A DNA stretch of 64,000 nt from Viola odorata (GCA_963691705.1 OY829537.1:70453352-70517351), one strand, 5' to 3'; positions 10,567-23,055 are shown, counted from the stretch's first letter. The notes: generated by a model not told the origin, from the letters alone. Program-made: numbers and translations.

Positions 10567-10987
10567 ACTTAAAATGCAAATAACATAGCACAAAACAGAG
10601 TTTGCATATCAATCCGAGTACATTAATCCACATGCTTGGGCAATCTAACAATCGAAAAGTAACTTTGCATCATGAAAAAGAGAGGAGGAGAAATGAAGAA
10701 GAGTTGGGTTTAGAGAAATGGAGAAGAGATATGGCAAAAGAGAGAAAAAAAAAAAAGGAAAAGGAAAAGAAACAAAAAGAAGATGGAGAAGAGATAACCA
10801 ACTGGTTTGAGGGATTCCTTGGCCGGAAAAAGGAGAGGCGGTGAGTAAGCACTTGCTGGAGAGGATGCAACAGCGAGGGCTTGATGATAATTTCTTCATT
10901 CTTCAGTGGGGGAGGTCTCGATCTGCATTTTGTGTCGAGGGCTCCATACTTGTGATATTGGCTGCTTTTGTGTGTGGTCTGCTTTTA

Positions 10988-11044
10988 TTTGAAATTTTCT
11001 TTTCTTTTTCTTTTTCTTTTTTTTTTGTTTTTTTTTTTTTTTTG
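10988..11044. repeat. T-rich low-complexity tract in E1
   Basis: A run of mostly T (CTTTTTCTTTTT then long T-runs). E2 has a 40-base T-run at the matching place, 23056-23095. Confidence 0.9.
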
Positions 11045-11469
11045 CAGACACAGACCTTGAAAATTTAGCTTGCCTTTATACACTTTAGGGGCTGCAGCTG
11101 GGGACCCTTGCCTCTTTCTTGCTTTGAGTGATCAGCGTCGAGGTCTCAATGATTTGACCTTGATTAGGGTCGAGGGCTTGATATTTTGATTCTGCTTCCC
11201 CACACTTGTGTTTTGCCGTGGAGAGGAAGCAGTCTCGATTTACTGGTTTGCCCTCGATCTTGGTCTCTCCCCCACTTGATCTTTCGCACCTAGCCCTTGT
11301 TGTTCTTTTGAAAAGTGCTACTCACCTGCCAAGGAAAGATCAAGAAAATGGCTCAAATGGTTAGGAGAGAAACAGAGAGTGTCTAGGTCATGATGGAGGA
11401 AAAGAAAAGAAAGAAGAGAGAAATAAAGAGAAAATAAAATGATGCAGAGGCTTTCGTCATATCGCTGCT

Positions 11470-11642
11470 TTCCCAAGTCTAATGGTGCCTACACCCAGGG
11501 ATATCATGCAAACCTAGCAAGTGCCTAGCTATGCATTCACTCATGAAAAAGATATGGCATGGATGCTCAATGTGCTCACAAGGTGCTAAATGTGACTACT
11601 AGTGTCCAGGCCTCGATGTAGACATAAGGGGCAACAGGCAGA
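11470..11642 (-). other. Conserved 3' non-coding block 1, E1 copy
   Basis: In element sense: CTGTTGCCCCTTATGTC, a TTTCATGAGTG word, then GATATCC and CCATTAGACTTGGGA. It aligns by eye with E2 (23487-23660), F2 (51491-51670) and F (60977-61150). It lies between ORF3 and block 2 in E1 and E2, and between gag and block 2 in F and F2. Confidence 0.8.
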
Positions 11643-11844
11643 CAACATGCTTCAAAAGATTGGTCTAATCATGCAAAATCAGTGCTCAAGACATGTGTTC
11701 ATGCAAATGGGGTTTCAAAACAGGGCAGCGAGGTCATGCAAAAACTTAGAGAAAATCGAGAGTAAAAATCCGCAAATATTTCACAAGACAAGCAAACATG
11801 CAACAAGCGAAAAATAAAACATGCAGTCAAGCAGTCACAATTAC

Positions 11845-11890
11845 AACCCTCCCCACACTTAGGCTTTGCATTGTCCTCAATGCGAGGAGG
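11845..11890 (-). other. Purine tract and hairpin after E1 ORF3
   Basis: In element sense CGCATTGAGGACAATGC forms a 6-bp stem with a 4-base loop (11868-11883) and is followed by AAGTGTGGGGAGG, which resembles the polypurine tract of E2. The same hairpin and tract occur at 23896-23933 in E2. Confidence 0.7.
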
Positions 11891-11986
11891 GGGCACACAA
11901 AAGAAAGGTAAAAGGAGTTCAAACTAAAAGAAAAGAGTACATAGACAAAATGGAAAAAGAAACTGTTTTTGTTGGGGGGGGGGAGA

Positions 11987-13340
11987 TCAAGAGGAAGGGA
12001 GGGTGCGTCGGGCCACTTCGCCTGTCAAGGCCTGAATTTCTTTTAGGATGGCCAGGAGGAGGCGTTCGAGGGCTGGATCATGGACAAGAGATGGACCGCT
12101 GGTGGTAGCAGTGGGGGCTGAAGTTGAACCTTCGAGGGCTTGCTTGAGAGGAACAGACTGGGCTGGGGTGGGCTTGCGGGGCTGCTCTTGGCGAGAGGAT
12201 GGTCGAGGCCTCGACAGGTCGGGGTAGTCGAAGTCACGACCATTCTTTGTGTTGAAAACTTGATCCTTCTGCAGCGTTAGACTTGTACTAAAACTCAACA
12301 CCCCCTGTGAGATACACAAAAGCCCCATCGCATCTAGTGCTCTGGGGTCCAAATCTTTAAAGGATGGAGGAGAGAAAAGACCACAAGATGAAAAATCAAG
12401 GCCATAACGGTTAGTAGCAATCAAAGTGATAAGTGATCCTAGGATAGGTGCTCGATTAGAGTTCTGCACAGTCAAAAGGGAAGAGACAACCCAATACCCC
12501 AAATTTACCTTGCGCTTGTGGACCATGCACCATAAGAGAAACAAGTCCGGCATCATTAACTGGCCGGCTGTACCAGAACGTCGGGTATTGTAGGTAGAAA
12601 AGAGATTCCCACCCAATATTCCTGATGAGCTCTCGACATCGAGACCCGACACCCATTTTATCCAAGAACTCAAAATCGAGACGTGCAAAGGGGCTTATGC
12701 CTTTACCAATAAATTTTTTCAGGTTATCACGAGAGTTTTTATCATTAAAAACTAACCATCCATTCAGAGAGGAAAGGTTAGAGGGCACCTGGGGCTTGGC
12801 AGCGGATTGGGGTCCCGATGATGATTTGGTTGTCTTACCCATGATAACCGTTGGTTCTGTAACACGCTGCTTCTTCTTAGAAGTGGTCGCCGGAGCCTTT
12901 CCTTTTTCTTCCACAGTGGGCTTCCTCTTCATGGTGGCCGGAATGTTGACCTTAGATTTTTGTTTGCTTGCTTCCTTCCCCTTGGCTGGAGTAGCCTTGA
13001 CACGTTCTGCTTCTTCTTCCATACTCTCCTCAACTTCTTCTTCCCCACTCTCCTCAACTTCTTCTTGAAACTCTTCCTGACTGCCGGAATTTTGCTCTTA
13101 GTCGTCGGACACCAGAATCTCTCCCAAAACCTCCTCCACCGTGAGCTCCTTAAGAGTTTTTGGGGCTGGCTTGGTCGTCATTTTTTTCGACGCTGGCTTG
13201 GCGCTGGCCGGCGGTGGTGTAATGGTTTTTTCGGTGGTGGGGGCGGGTTGAGAGGATGAAGAATCAGAGGGCTCCGGTGAGGGGTGTATGGCCGGCGGGC
13301 GCGCTCTCGGGGGGCGCTTGTGGGCCACTTGCTTCACCAT
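11987..13340 (-). pseudogene. E1 third ORF (Athila post-pol protein), broken
   Basis: ATG at 13340 starts MVKQVAHK, like the E2 homologue. The frame meets a TAA at 13098, continues in the same frame through a lysine-rich stretch to PSNLSSLNGWLVFNDKNS and KMGVGSRCRELIRNIGWESL, then loses frame near 12595. There a segment of about 120 residues present in E2 is missing. The remainder (12570-11987) contains DLFLLWCMVHKRKVNLGYWV and MGLLCISQGVLSFST. The family resembles the Athila third-ORF or putative plant transposon proteins found after integrase; no biochemical role is established. It is separated from pol by a GC-rich repeat region. Confidence 0.75.
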
Positions 13341-13529
13341 GGCCGGAATGGGTGGTGGGTTTGAGAAGATGGTGGTTGGAGAAGATGATGTTGGTTGAAA
13401 GGGATAGGAAAAGTGTTTGTTTTGTTGTTGTTGTCGTTTTGGAGTTAGGGGGACGGTGAATAGGGAAAAAAAAGGTATTTTGTGAAAATGACGGAGTGGT
13501 GGGGGACCTTTTTTGATTTTCTGAAAAAG

Positions 13530-13810
13530 TCCGCTGACGTGGCGCAAGGGGGAAGAGACGCGTGGCGCGCTGGGGGTGCTGCCGCGTGGAGCTGGCTGGC
13601 TGGCTACCGTGGATAGGATTTCGTGGACACGTGTCACGCGGTGAGTGGGCGTGCTGGGATTGCGCGTTGACTGGATAAGGGGACGCGTGGCGCAAGGGGA
13701 AAGGGCGACGCGGATTGCATGCCGCGTGGCGCGCGCTGGTTGGTGCGCTGGGATTGCGGATAGGATGAGGGAGGATGGCTGCCACGTGGCGCGCCCTGGT
13801 TCGCGGATGC
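13530..13810 (-). repeat. GC-rich degenerate repeats upstream of E1 ORF3
   Basis: Repeated words GACGCGTGGCGC, CACGTGGCGC and GGATTGCG recur every few dozen bases. A longer version lies at 25890-26470 in E2. Long open frames here are composition effects. CACGTGGC resembles a G-box/ABRE core, so a promoter role for ORF3 is possible but unproven. Confidence 0.75.
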
Positions 13811-13879
13811 CAACCTGCAAAACAACAAAAAAAAGAGGGGGAAAGGGGGAAGCGGGAAAAAAAAAAAAAAAAGGGAACA

Positions 13880-14400
13880 CAAATTTAGAAATCGGCAAAA
13901 AGGGTTAAAGGCATGTAATAATTATGCAATGTTTAAATAATAAATGGACATGCAATACTTTAAATAATAAAAAGGACACATGTAATAATTAAATGATGAA
14001 ATGCAATATAAAAGGGATAAAGGCATGGGAGGCGGCAAAAGGAAAACGAAATGGAGGAGGGATGCAGTAATTAATAAATAGACATGCAATAATTAAAAAG
14101 GCATGCAATGTGGGGATCGGCCAAAAGGGATCGAAATAAATTAAAAAGGCATGCCACAATTAAATAATAAAAAAGGCAAGCAATAATTGAATATTAACAA
14201 TGCATGCAATAATTTACGAAATGAATTAAAAAGGCATGCAATAATTAAATAGGAAAAGGGCATGCAATATTTAAATAATAGAAGGTATGCAAAACTTAAA
14301 TAATAAAAAGGGAACGAAAAAAAAGATAAAGAGGGAAAAGTGAAGGGTATTTCAACGACTCGTGGCATTCTCCACGATCGTGGCCTCGTTTAACGTCAAG
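13880..14400. repeat. AT-rich imperfect repeats between E1 pol and ORF3
   Basis: Loose repeats of GGCATGCAATAATTAAATA separate the pol stop (14422) from the GC-rich repeats. No gene is seen. E2 has a shorter AT-rich stretch at 26560-26720. Confidence 0.8.
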
Positions 14401-14421
14401 GCCTCGACGCTTTTCTGATGC

Positions 14422-17400
14422 CTAGAGTTGGTCGGGAGGAGGTGCCACCTCCATTTCTTCTGTAATTGAGGGCTTGAATCCCTCATAGAATGGTTTTACT
14501 CTGTGACCATTGACCTTGAAAGGTTCTCCTCCATCTAGCGTCGAGATCTCAATGGCTCCATGATCATGAGTGGCAGCGACGATGTAGAGCCCCGACCATT
14601 TTGACTTGAGTTTTCCTGAAAATATTCGAAGACGGGAGTTGTACAATAAAACTTTTTGGCCAACAAAAAAGTTCTTAGGAGAGAGATGCTTATCATGGTG
14701 GGCTTTTGTTTTGTTCTTGTAGATCAGAGAATTCTCACAAGCATCATCCCTGAGCTCTTCCAGCTCTTGAATCTGTAGGCGGCGATGTTGTCCACTATCG
14801 TTCAAGTCCATGTTGACCTTTCTGATTGCCCATAGTGCTTTGTGCTCAATCTCGACTGGAAGGTGGCATGGCTTGCCATAAACGAGACGGTATGGAGTCA
14901 TGCCAATCGGGGTCTTGAATGCAGTTCGATATGCCCATAGGGCATCGTCCAGCTTTAAGCTCCAGTCTTTCCTCGACTGGTTGACTGTTTTTTCGAGGAT
15001 GGCCTTGATTTCCCTGTTTGACACTTCAGCCTGCCCATTTGTCTGAGGGTGGTAGGCCGTGGACACCCTATGAGTCACCCCATACTTATTGAGCAGGGAG
15101 GAGATGACTCGATTGTAAAAGTGTGTCCCTCGATCGTTGATCAAGGCTCGAGGAGTCCCAAACCGATTGAAGATGTTGGTCCGCAAGAAATTGGCTACCA
15201 CCTTTGAGTCGTCTGTTTTGGTGGCCTTGGCCTCGATCCATTTCGAGACATAATCGACGACAAGGAGAATGTAGGTGTGTCCAAATGAGCTTGGAAATGG
15301 GCCCATGAAGTCAATGCCCCATATATCGAAGATTTCACAAGAGATAATACCCGTCAAGGGCATCTGGTTCCTGCCGCCTATATTCCCCGTCACCTGACAT
15401 CGAGGGCATGATGCACAAAACAGATAGGAGTTCTTAAAGATAGATGGCCAGAATAGGCCTGCCTCCAAGACTTTCAAGGCAGTCTTTTTAGATGCGAAAT
15501 GGCCTCCTTCAGTCGTCGAGTGATAAAACTTGAGGATCGAGGGCACCTCGTCCATAGTCACGCATCGTCTGATGATCTGATCCGCACAATGCTTCCACAA
15601 GTAAGGACTGTCCCAGACGTAGTACCTAGATTGCCTCCTGATCCTGTTGCGTTCAGACGTCGAGGCCTCGGCAGGATAAGAACCCGTAGCACAAAAGTTA
15701 GCTATATCCGAGAACCATGGGAATTGAATAGCGTGAGCTAGACATAGTCGTTCATCAGGAAAATTGTCTCGAATGGGTACCAAAGAGTCATCATGTTGGT
15801 CTTGAAGTCGGCTCAAATGATCCGCCACAGAATTTTCTGAGCCTTTCTTATCTTTGATCCGGAGGTTGAACTCTTGAAGAAGCAAGATCCAGCGGATGAG
15901 TCGAGGCTTCGCATCGGTCTTTGTTAACAAACACCTCAGGGCTGAGTGGTCCGTATAGATTATGACATGCGTGCCTAGAAGGTACTGTCTGAATTTGTCG
16001 AGGGCATAGACGACTGCCAGCAGCTCTTTTTCAGTCGTGGTGTAGTTTTGTTGGGCGGGGTCTAGCAACTTCGATGCATAGTAAATCACATAAGTTTCCT
16101 TCTCCTTTTTCTGACCCAAGACGGCGCCGAGGGCTGTATTGCTGGCATCACACATTATCTCGAAGGGAATCGTCCAATCAGGGGCTCGAATGATGGGAGC
16201 AGAAATGAGCTTGGCCTTGAGAGTGTCAAATGCGGCCTTGCAGCTGTCACTAAAGATGAAGTCTACTTCCTTTTGAAGCAATCGACACATGGGCTGGGTA
16301 ATCTTTGAAAAGTCCTTGATGAAGCGTCGATAAAATCCAGCGTGACCAAGAAAAGAATGTACGTCCTTGACACAAGTAGGGTAGGGTAGGGTCTCGATGA
16401 CTTCTATCTTGGCTCTATCAACTTGGATTCCCTCTCTTGAGACAATATGGCCTAGAATGAGGCCTCGATCTACCATGAAATGACATTTTTCAAAATTCAG
16501 CACCAATTGGTCTCGACACATCGTTGCAAGATTTTTCTGAGATTGGCAAGGCATTCCATGAAAGAGTTGCCATATACTGTGAAATCATCCATGAAGACCT
16601 CGATGCAATCTTCTACAAACTCCGAAAAAATGCTCACCATGCATCGTTGGAAGGTGGCGGGAGCATTGCAAAGACCGAAAGGCATCCGTCTATAGGCAAA
16701 TGTGCCAAAGGGGCAGGTGAATGTGGTTTTCTCCTGGTCTTCGAGGGCAACTGGAATTTGGTGGAAACCGGAATAGCCATCCAAACAACAATAATGCGTC
16801 TTGCCCGCGAGACGCTCTAGCATTTGGTCAATAAAAGGAAGTGGGAAATGATCCTTCCCTGTGGCTGCATTCAAGCGAAGGTAGTCAATACACACTCGCC
16901 ACCCGGTTTGGATCCTTGTCGGGATCAAGGCTCCATCTTGGGCCTCGACGATGGTAACGCTAGATTTTTTTGGAACAACCTGGATTGGGCTGACCCATGG
17001 GCTGTCTGAAATGGGATAGATTACTCCCGCATCTAACAACTTCAAGACCTCCTTTTTTACCACCTCCATCATGGGCGGATTTAATCTTCGTTGAGGTTGG
17101 CTGATAGTTTTGCTCTCTTCTTCTAGATGAATGCGGTGAGTACATAGAGCCGGTGATAAGCCCTTGATGTCGGCTATAGTCCATCCGATGGCTTGTTTAA
17201 ATTCTTTGAGTAAGGCTGTCAGCTCAACTTCTTCAGGTCTCGCCAAGGAACTGGATATGATGACCGGAAGTGAGTCGTTGGGGCCAAGATAAGCATACTT
17301 CAGATGCGTGGGCAAGGTCTTCAGTTCCAAGCTAGGTGCTTGAACTAGAGACGGATGAAGTTTGGAGTGATCTGTTGGCAACTTTGAGGCCTTGATGGGG

Positions 17401-18842
17401 GCAGATGCATCGAGAGGTTGAGCTTCTAGAGCGGCAACAATAGTATGCAACTCTGGTGGGGTTGCTATTGTCGAGGCCAGAACTTCCAATGATTCAGGTG
17501 TGATGCTCCGGTCGAGGGCAATCTGTAAGGGGTCAACAGAGTGCAAATCAGCTAAATCTTCAACATAAGGGTCAATAATATCAACATAATTAACACTTGA
17601 AAATTCAGAAGGATATCGCATTGAGTCAAGCATGTTGAATTTGATGGTCTCGCCATCGAACTCAAGGGAGATTGAGGCGTCATGCACGTCGATCTTAGCC
17701 CTCGCTGTGGCAAGGAATGGTCGACCAAGAAGAACATCCGTGGACTTGGTGGATGCAGTATCCCCCATGTCAATAACATAGAAATCCGCCAAGAATAGGA
17801 ATTCGCCCACTTGCACTAGGATGTCCTCGATGACCCCTTCTGGGTGGACAGAGGATCGGTCAACCAATTGGATGATAAGACTGGTGTCTGTCAAGGGCCC
17901 GAGGCCTAGGATGTTATAAATCGTCAAGGGCATGACGTTGATGCCTGCTCCGAGGTCACACATGGCCTTTCCAATATCAACCGTGCCAATCTTGATCGGG
18001 ATAATAAACATCCCTTGATCTTTGCACTTGGGTGGAATTTTTCGTTGAATGTGAGCAGAGAGATTGATCCCGACGCTGATCTTGTTGACCCCTGCTAGTT
18101 TGCATTTGTTTGTACATAGCTGTTTCAGGAATTTGGCATATCGAGGCACGTTTTTTACTGCCTGTAGCAAGGGGATGTTGACAAGGACCTTGCTGAACAT
18201 ATCAAAAATTTCGCGGTCCTCACTCTCCTTCTTGGTCTTGACCAACCTTTGAGGAAAGGGCGGCTCAAGAATTTTATGGATATACTCTTGGGAGAACTCT
18301 TGCGGACTTTTGTCATTACGAGGGGTCATTCCTCGAGGGGAACGGATGCGATCTTCCATGCATTCAGGGATCTTTGCCTCCTTGTTCTTCTTCTTAGAAG
18401 TTTGCTTCTTTTTGGTCGAGGGCTCGACAGAGTCATTATCGGGGCCTGGAAGAGAGGAACTAGATGGGTTGCCATCGAGGTCTGGATTTTCACGAGATGG
18501 CAATTCGAGACCGCTCCGAAGGGTGATAGCACATGCTCCGTGTTTTGGGTTTTGCTCAGTCTGCCCTGGTAATCTGCCCTTATTTTTCACTTCCTTCATT
18601 TCAGCCGTCAAGACCGCGACTTGCTTTTCGAGGTCTGCGACTCTTTTGAGGGTTGCTTCTTCGCTAGGCGAGATAGGGGGAGGGGCCACGAAGACTTGTC
18701 CCGATGGTGGCTGATATTGGTATTGGTTGTTATGGTATGTGGGCCTCGGTTTGAAATTTTGCATGTTGTATGGAGGTGGGTGGTTGCCATAAGGATTTTG
18801 CTGGTGTTGTTGGCTTGGTCCCGCTGATTGCTGGTTGTTCAC
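14422..18842 (-). pseudogene. E1 pol: protease, RT, RNase H, integrase; frameshifted
   Basis: Minus-strand polyprotein in Athila order. The protease has DLGAGINVMP. The reverse transcriptase has GYSGFHQIPV, PFGLCNAPATFQ and the catalytic FMDDFTVYG (16584-16595). RNase H has [14 protein letters not shown] and [11 protein letters not shown]. Integrase follows with a zinc-binding region ending CASCPRCQ, then [18 protein letters not shown] and [17 protein letters not shown] (D, D and E residues present). A single-base loss near 16507, compared with E2, shifts the frame just after FMDD. YRR is changed to YLR in the first RT motif. It would copy and insert the element if intact; here it is dead. 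Confidence 0.92.
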
Positions 18843-19961
18843 CCATCCGGGATTGGGCTGTTTCCAATTCTAATTGTAATTTTGGCCATATGGGGCATGA
18901 TACCCTCCCGCTGCATTTACTTGGATCTCTTCAGGAATGAATGGGCACGCATCGGTGGCGTGATCTGAAAATTGGCAAATTTGGCAAGCTTTCATTTGGA
19001 TAGGTTGTCCCGATGCCATGTTTTGAAGCATGCCCGTGATGGCGGCCAATTGATTTTCCATGGCTGCTGAGCGGGCATCTTGATTGTTGTTGCTGGTCAT
19101 GGGCACTGCATTCTTTGCCATGAGCTCGATCGTGGCCTTAGCAGCAGCAGGAGTGAGGCGGGTGAGAGAGCCATTTGTGGCAGCATTTAGCAGGGCCTTG
19201 TCGTGGGCTCGCAGACCTTCACAAAAATATTGGATCAAGGCGTGCTCGGTGAGGTTGTGGGAAGGGCATAACGCCTGCATCTTCTTGAAGCGCTCATAAT
19301 ACTCATCGAGGTTCTCCGTGTCCTTCTGAAGAATCGAGACCAACTGCTTGCGAGTGATCATGGCCATGGACGCTGGATAATACTTGTCCGTGAAAACCTT
19401 GGACATTTCTGGCCACGATCGAATGGATTTAGGAGGGAGGTCGTAGAACCAATCGAGGGCATCGTCCTTGAGGGACCACATGAAGGCACGGAGCTTAGCT
19501 TGCTCTATGCTGACATTGGTGGGCTTCATGGCCTCGCAGATATTGTGGAGCTGCTAGAGGTGTCGATGAGAGTTTTCCTTGGCCATGCCACGAAAAAGGG
19601 GGAGATGGTGCATGACTGCTGATTTGAGCGTCCAGTCATAAGCAACGGTAGGCCAATCAATGCAGGTGCTTGGTGTTTCAGGGGCAGCATTTAGGTCATC
19701 GATGGTTTGGATGTTTGGTGGCTGATCGGGACCAGGAGGAGGGGGAGGATCGTGTTCCATAGTGTGTAGAACTGAGTTGTCGAGGTCTTGATGAAATAGA
19801 ATACCGTGATTATACGAGTGAGATCGGTGACTATCGAGGGCAGGACGTGAGGCTTCCCCACGACTGGTAGATGGTCCTTTTGCCTGTCTTCGAAGTCCTT
19901 TCTCAGTTCGAGTAAGCTCGTGATCGAGGGGTAGTAGGTCCGGTGCAGATCTCCTGGTCAT
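18843..19961 (-). pseudogene. E1 gag with two nonsense changes
   Basis: Starts at ATG 19961 (MTRRSAPDLLPLDHEL) and shares one frame with pol. The Retrotrans_gag core spans FMWSLKDDALDWFYDLPP to CPSHNLTEHALIQYFCEGL. A CX2CX4HX4C zinc knuckle (CQICQFSDHATDAC) follows. TAG stops at 19554 and 18870 replace CAG glutamine codons still readable in E2. Gag forms the particle and binds the element RNA. Both stops are C-to-T changes. Confidence 0.92.
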
Positions 19962-19994
19962 GCAAACAAAAGAGAAAAATCAGTTTCGTTACAA

Positions 19995-20012
19995 TCCCCG
20001 GCAACGGCGCCA
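19995..20012 (-). promoter_or_regulatory. Primer-binding site of E1
   Basis: The plus strand shows TCCCCGGCAACGGCGCCA, so the minus strand reads TGGCGCCGTTGCCGGGGA, the tRNA-Asp-type primer site known from Athila elements. The adjoining LTR end is deleted. Confidence 0.88.
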
Positions 20013-20016
20013 AAAT

Positions 20017-21746
20017 CAAGTTAACCAAGAGAGTGATCAGAGCTAACAATTCTAACTACTAAAAATGGCAATCGAGGTCACGATAAGTAAATAATAATAA
20101 TAAAGATCAGAGATAAAATAAAATACAAAATAAACAATTAGATTAATAAGCAAGGGTAATAAGTCAAGGAGAAGGGAACTTGGTAAAGGGCTTTCTTGGG
20201 TTGCGTCGAGGGTTCGATTGTCATCAGCGCAAAGATTTTCCGTTCTAACGTTACAGACGTGCTATAGGGGTCATGTTTTCACGTAGACCCCCTGCTTTCT
20301 TTCGTAAGGAGCCACCCCCCGTTTTCACTGTTAATAAGGTGGCCTCGATCCTTTGATATCCTCTCAGCCACCTATCTTGTCATCAAAAGACAACCTTTTT
20401 CACTTCAGCTTGTCACTAGCACAAAGCAGACAGAATATCAGAGCATCGATAAAGAACAAGAAAGACACATCTAGGGAGCGATGCCTCGATTTGTCAGGAT
20501 CATGACAGGACCCTAACCAGCTGCGTGCCCTAGACTAATGAACCCAGATCTACCCGAGAACACTAATCTAGTTGTCTACACCTACCCAACAGTCTCACGC
20601 TAGTTATCACTGCAGAGTCACGACAATAATCACAAAGGGAAGATTAAAAGTTGATCAGGCCTCGAATCACCCTAAGCAAAAATGGAATTAAAATGACAAG
20701 CAACCAGATATAACAAAGAGAACATGTTAAGAGCAATCTGGCCTCGAATCTACCCAAGCAACCCTCGATACACCTTTACCAAGAACGTGGGTTTTAGCCA
20801 CTCATGTTAAGAGATAAACACATAAAAGATGGAAATAACATAATAAAAGATAAAGGAAGAGTTAAGGATAAAACTTGATTAATGGTGCTTGTTACAAAGC
20901 TTGGATCCAGCAACTATGGAGAGAAGAGGAAGGAACAAGCCCCAAAACTACTAAATTAGAAGAAAGCTACTGAAATTAGTTTTAAGAGTAAAATATCTAA
21001 AGTGTAAAGAGGTGATGAAACCCTAGCACATAAGGTTGTATATATACACTAGCCAACCACTAAGGGACAAAATTCCAGCTAAGGGGAAGTATACACAAGG
21101 TGCCCACGCTCTGGCAAAAGGGGTGACCCACGATGGCAGAAAAGGGGAATATTCCTCGGGATCCTCGCAGAACATCTGACATGCACCAGGGAGGACACGT
21201 GGAGTGATTGTAGTGGAGCCACGTGGACTTGGCGTTTTGCACTTGTGGAGGCCTCGATAAGATTGTCGAGGTCTCGATGACATGTCGAGGGCAGATCAGC
21301 ATCTTTGGGAACCTTCTAGAACGTTCTGGAATGTTCTGGGATGTTCTGGAATGGGTCTCGATAAGAATCTTTATGGAATATTCCTTTCGGGCGAGACCAG
21401 CATCTGAGGGAATATTCTAGGAGACATCCGCATCTAAGGGAATATTCTGGGGGACGTCCGAGGGGACACGTGGAAGTACAACTGCGAGGACACGTGGATT
21501 TAAGGCTCTTGATCCGTCGAGGGCTCGATGACAGGCCTCGATGATAGGCCTCGATTAGGAAATTGGTCCTTGGTCTCGACGATGGTCTTGAACCTTGAAA
21601 ATCACCCAGAAAGCATGTCTTTTCGCACATTTCTCCTTCTTGGCCTTGATCTGTGAAAAAAATGGAAACACGAGTGGATTAGTAGTATCAAGGCCTAAAT
21701 CAAGGCAAAAATAGAAGGAAAAACATGCATAAAATACATGCTATCA
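20017..21746 (-). repeat. E1 5' LTR, truncated
   Basis: Ends in CTATCA at 21746 (start of U3 in element sense). It lacks the first 201 bp of the other LTR (9185-9385). The junction CAAAAT/CAAG shares AAT with both parental ends, as in a microhomology deletion. A minus-strand TATA box (GTATATATAC, 21038-21047) is present. TCGAGG words are dense between 21240 and 21600. Confidence 0.88.
21038..21047 (-). promoter_or_regulatory. TATA box in E1 5' LTR
   Basis: GTATATATAC lies at the place of CTATATATAG in the E2 LTRs (21970-21979 and 33498-33507). It would drive minus-strand transcription. Confidence 0.6.
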
Positions 21747-21751
21747 ATCAT

Positions 21752-22357
21752 GCACAAGATAGATGGAGAAAGCAACATAAACAGAGAAGAGGTGCAGACG
21801 AAAATGAAAATCTGGATTAAAAACTAATTGGAGCTTGGGGCTCCAATTTCTGGAAAAATAAAGGAAGAACAAATCCCAATGTTAGAGAGGTGGCTACAAT
21901 GATTGAAAACCCTAAAAAGATGAAAAATATCCTAAGGAGTAGCCCCTCTTTTAACCTAAAGTTAAGGTTCTATATATAGCCTAACAACCCCACTAGGGGA
22001 TAAAATGGTATAGAGGAATATTCTCTGATGAGCTGGATGATTTGGTCATGGAATCCCGCTAGAATCTTTTTAGCATCTTCGGCCAAGCGTCAGTCGGAAA
22101 GAAACACGCACGTGCTTCGTCTAGGCCTAGACATAAGATCTCGTCTAGGTCCCGAAGGTAGGTGTCGACGACAAAACGCGTCTAGGGCTCGACGATGAAA
22201 GATCAACAAAAATGCATCCAAATGGCGCGCTTTTCAGCAAGCTTCTCCCTTTAGTCCACATCTACAAAATGGTTGGAAAACAAGCCAAATTAGTAGTATC
22301 AAGTGCGAATTAGACCTGAAAGAGAGGGAAAAACATGCATAAAAAGGTATCATATCA
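21752..22357 (-). repeat. E2 3' LTR, second part
   Basis: Continues the LTR after E1 and ends CATATCA. With 8206-9184 it totals 1585 bp, equal to the right LTR. Confidence 0.93.
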
Positions 22358-22375
22358 AATTCCCCCACACTGCCC
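22358..22375 (-). promoter_or_regulatory. Polypurine tract of E2
   Basis: In element sense GGGCAGTGTGGGGGAATT directly precedes the LTR start TGATATGA. Two similar GTGTGGGGGAG tracts lie further inside at 23231-23241 and 23896-23907. Confidence 0.8.
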
Positions 22376-22524
22376 ATTGCTCGCCCTCGAGCAATCAAAA
22401 AGGAAAACGCACCCCAAGACATAGACAAGCACAACCAACCATAGCACAAGAATTGACAAACCAAACAATCAGCCTTAACCATGTCAAGACATACTCCACC
22501 TAGATAACTCTACATCAAATCATT

Positions 22525-22627
22525 AGGATAACGACCCTAACGAAGAAACTTTACCACATCAGACTTACCATCAGCAATCCTCACCAGGGTAAGTGTTTGC
22601 ACTCACACTCAACTAGGCATAGTGTGT
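22525..22627 (-). other. Conserved 3' non-coding block 2, E2 copy
   Basis: In element sense contains GTGAGTGCAAACACT, then GGTGAGGATTGCT and GGTCGTTAT. The 15-mer GTGAGTGCAAACACT is identical in F2. Confidence 0.85.
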
Positions 22628-23051
22628 AATAACTCAAAATATGCAAAATTAACAAGACACACAACACAATTTGCACATCAACCCGAGTTAAAATCCACAT
22701 GCTTAGGCAATCAACAATCAGGAATGAACTTTGCACCATAAAAAAAAGGATTGAAAGGAGAGGTGTATAGAGAATATGAAGAATATGGAGAGAAAAGGGA
22801 AAGAAAGAAAGAAAGAAAATAGGAAAAGCAAAAGGATAGATTATATACAAAGAGCACAAAGAGGAAGGAAAAGATAAGGAGAATAGAACGAAAAAAACCG
22901 GATGGAGATGAAACGGTGAGGTAGTATCCGTCAAGGGCAGACAGTCGAGGGCTAGACGAAGTTCTTCGTCTGGGGGAGTTCTTCTCTTGGGAGCCATGCT
23001 GACAATACTTCATTTTTCTTGTTCGCACCTTTGCCTTCTTTCGTTTTTCTT

Positions 23052-23055
<4 letters not shown>

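Larger units (their letters stand above)
9185..21746 (-). mobile_element. E1, Athila-like element nested in the E2 LTR
   Basis: A 12.56-kb minus-strand element with TG...CA ends and the target duplication ATCAT. Order in its own sense: 5' LTR (20017-21746), tRNA-Asp-type primer site, gag, pol, ORF3, 3' region, 3' LTR (9185-10354). It is clearly related to E2 but diverged over its whole length. Each LTR has lost a different end: about 201 bp next to the primer site in the 5' LTR, and about 760 bp plus the polypurine tract in the 3' LTR. With these losses and the broken ORFs it cannot transpose by itself. Confidence 0.92.

Noticed and set aside
13098..13908. Several long overlapping frames at the start of E1 ORF3 and in the GC-rich repeats
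   Set aside because: High GC content removes stops in many frames; only the frame from 13340 has a homologue in E2.
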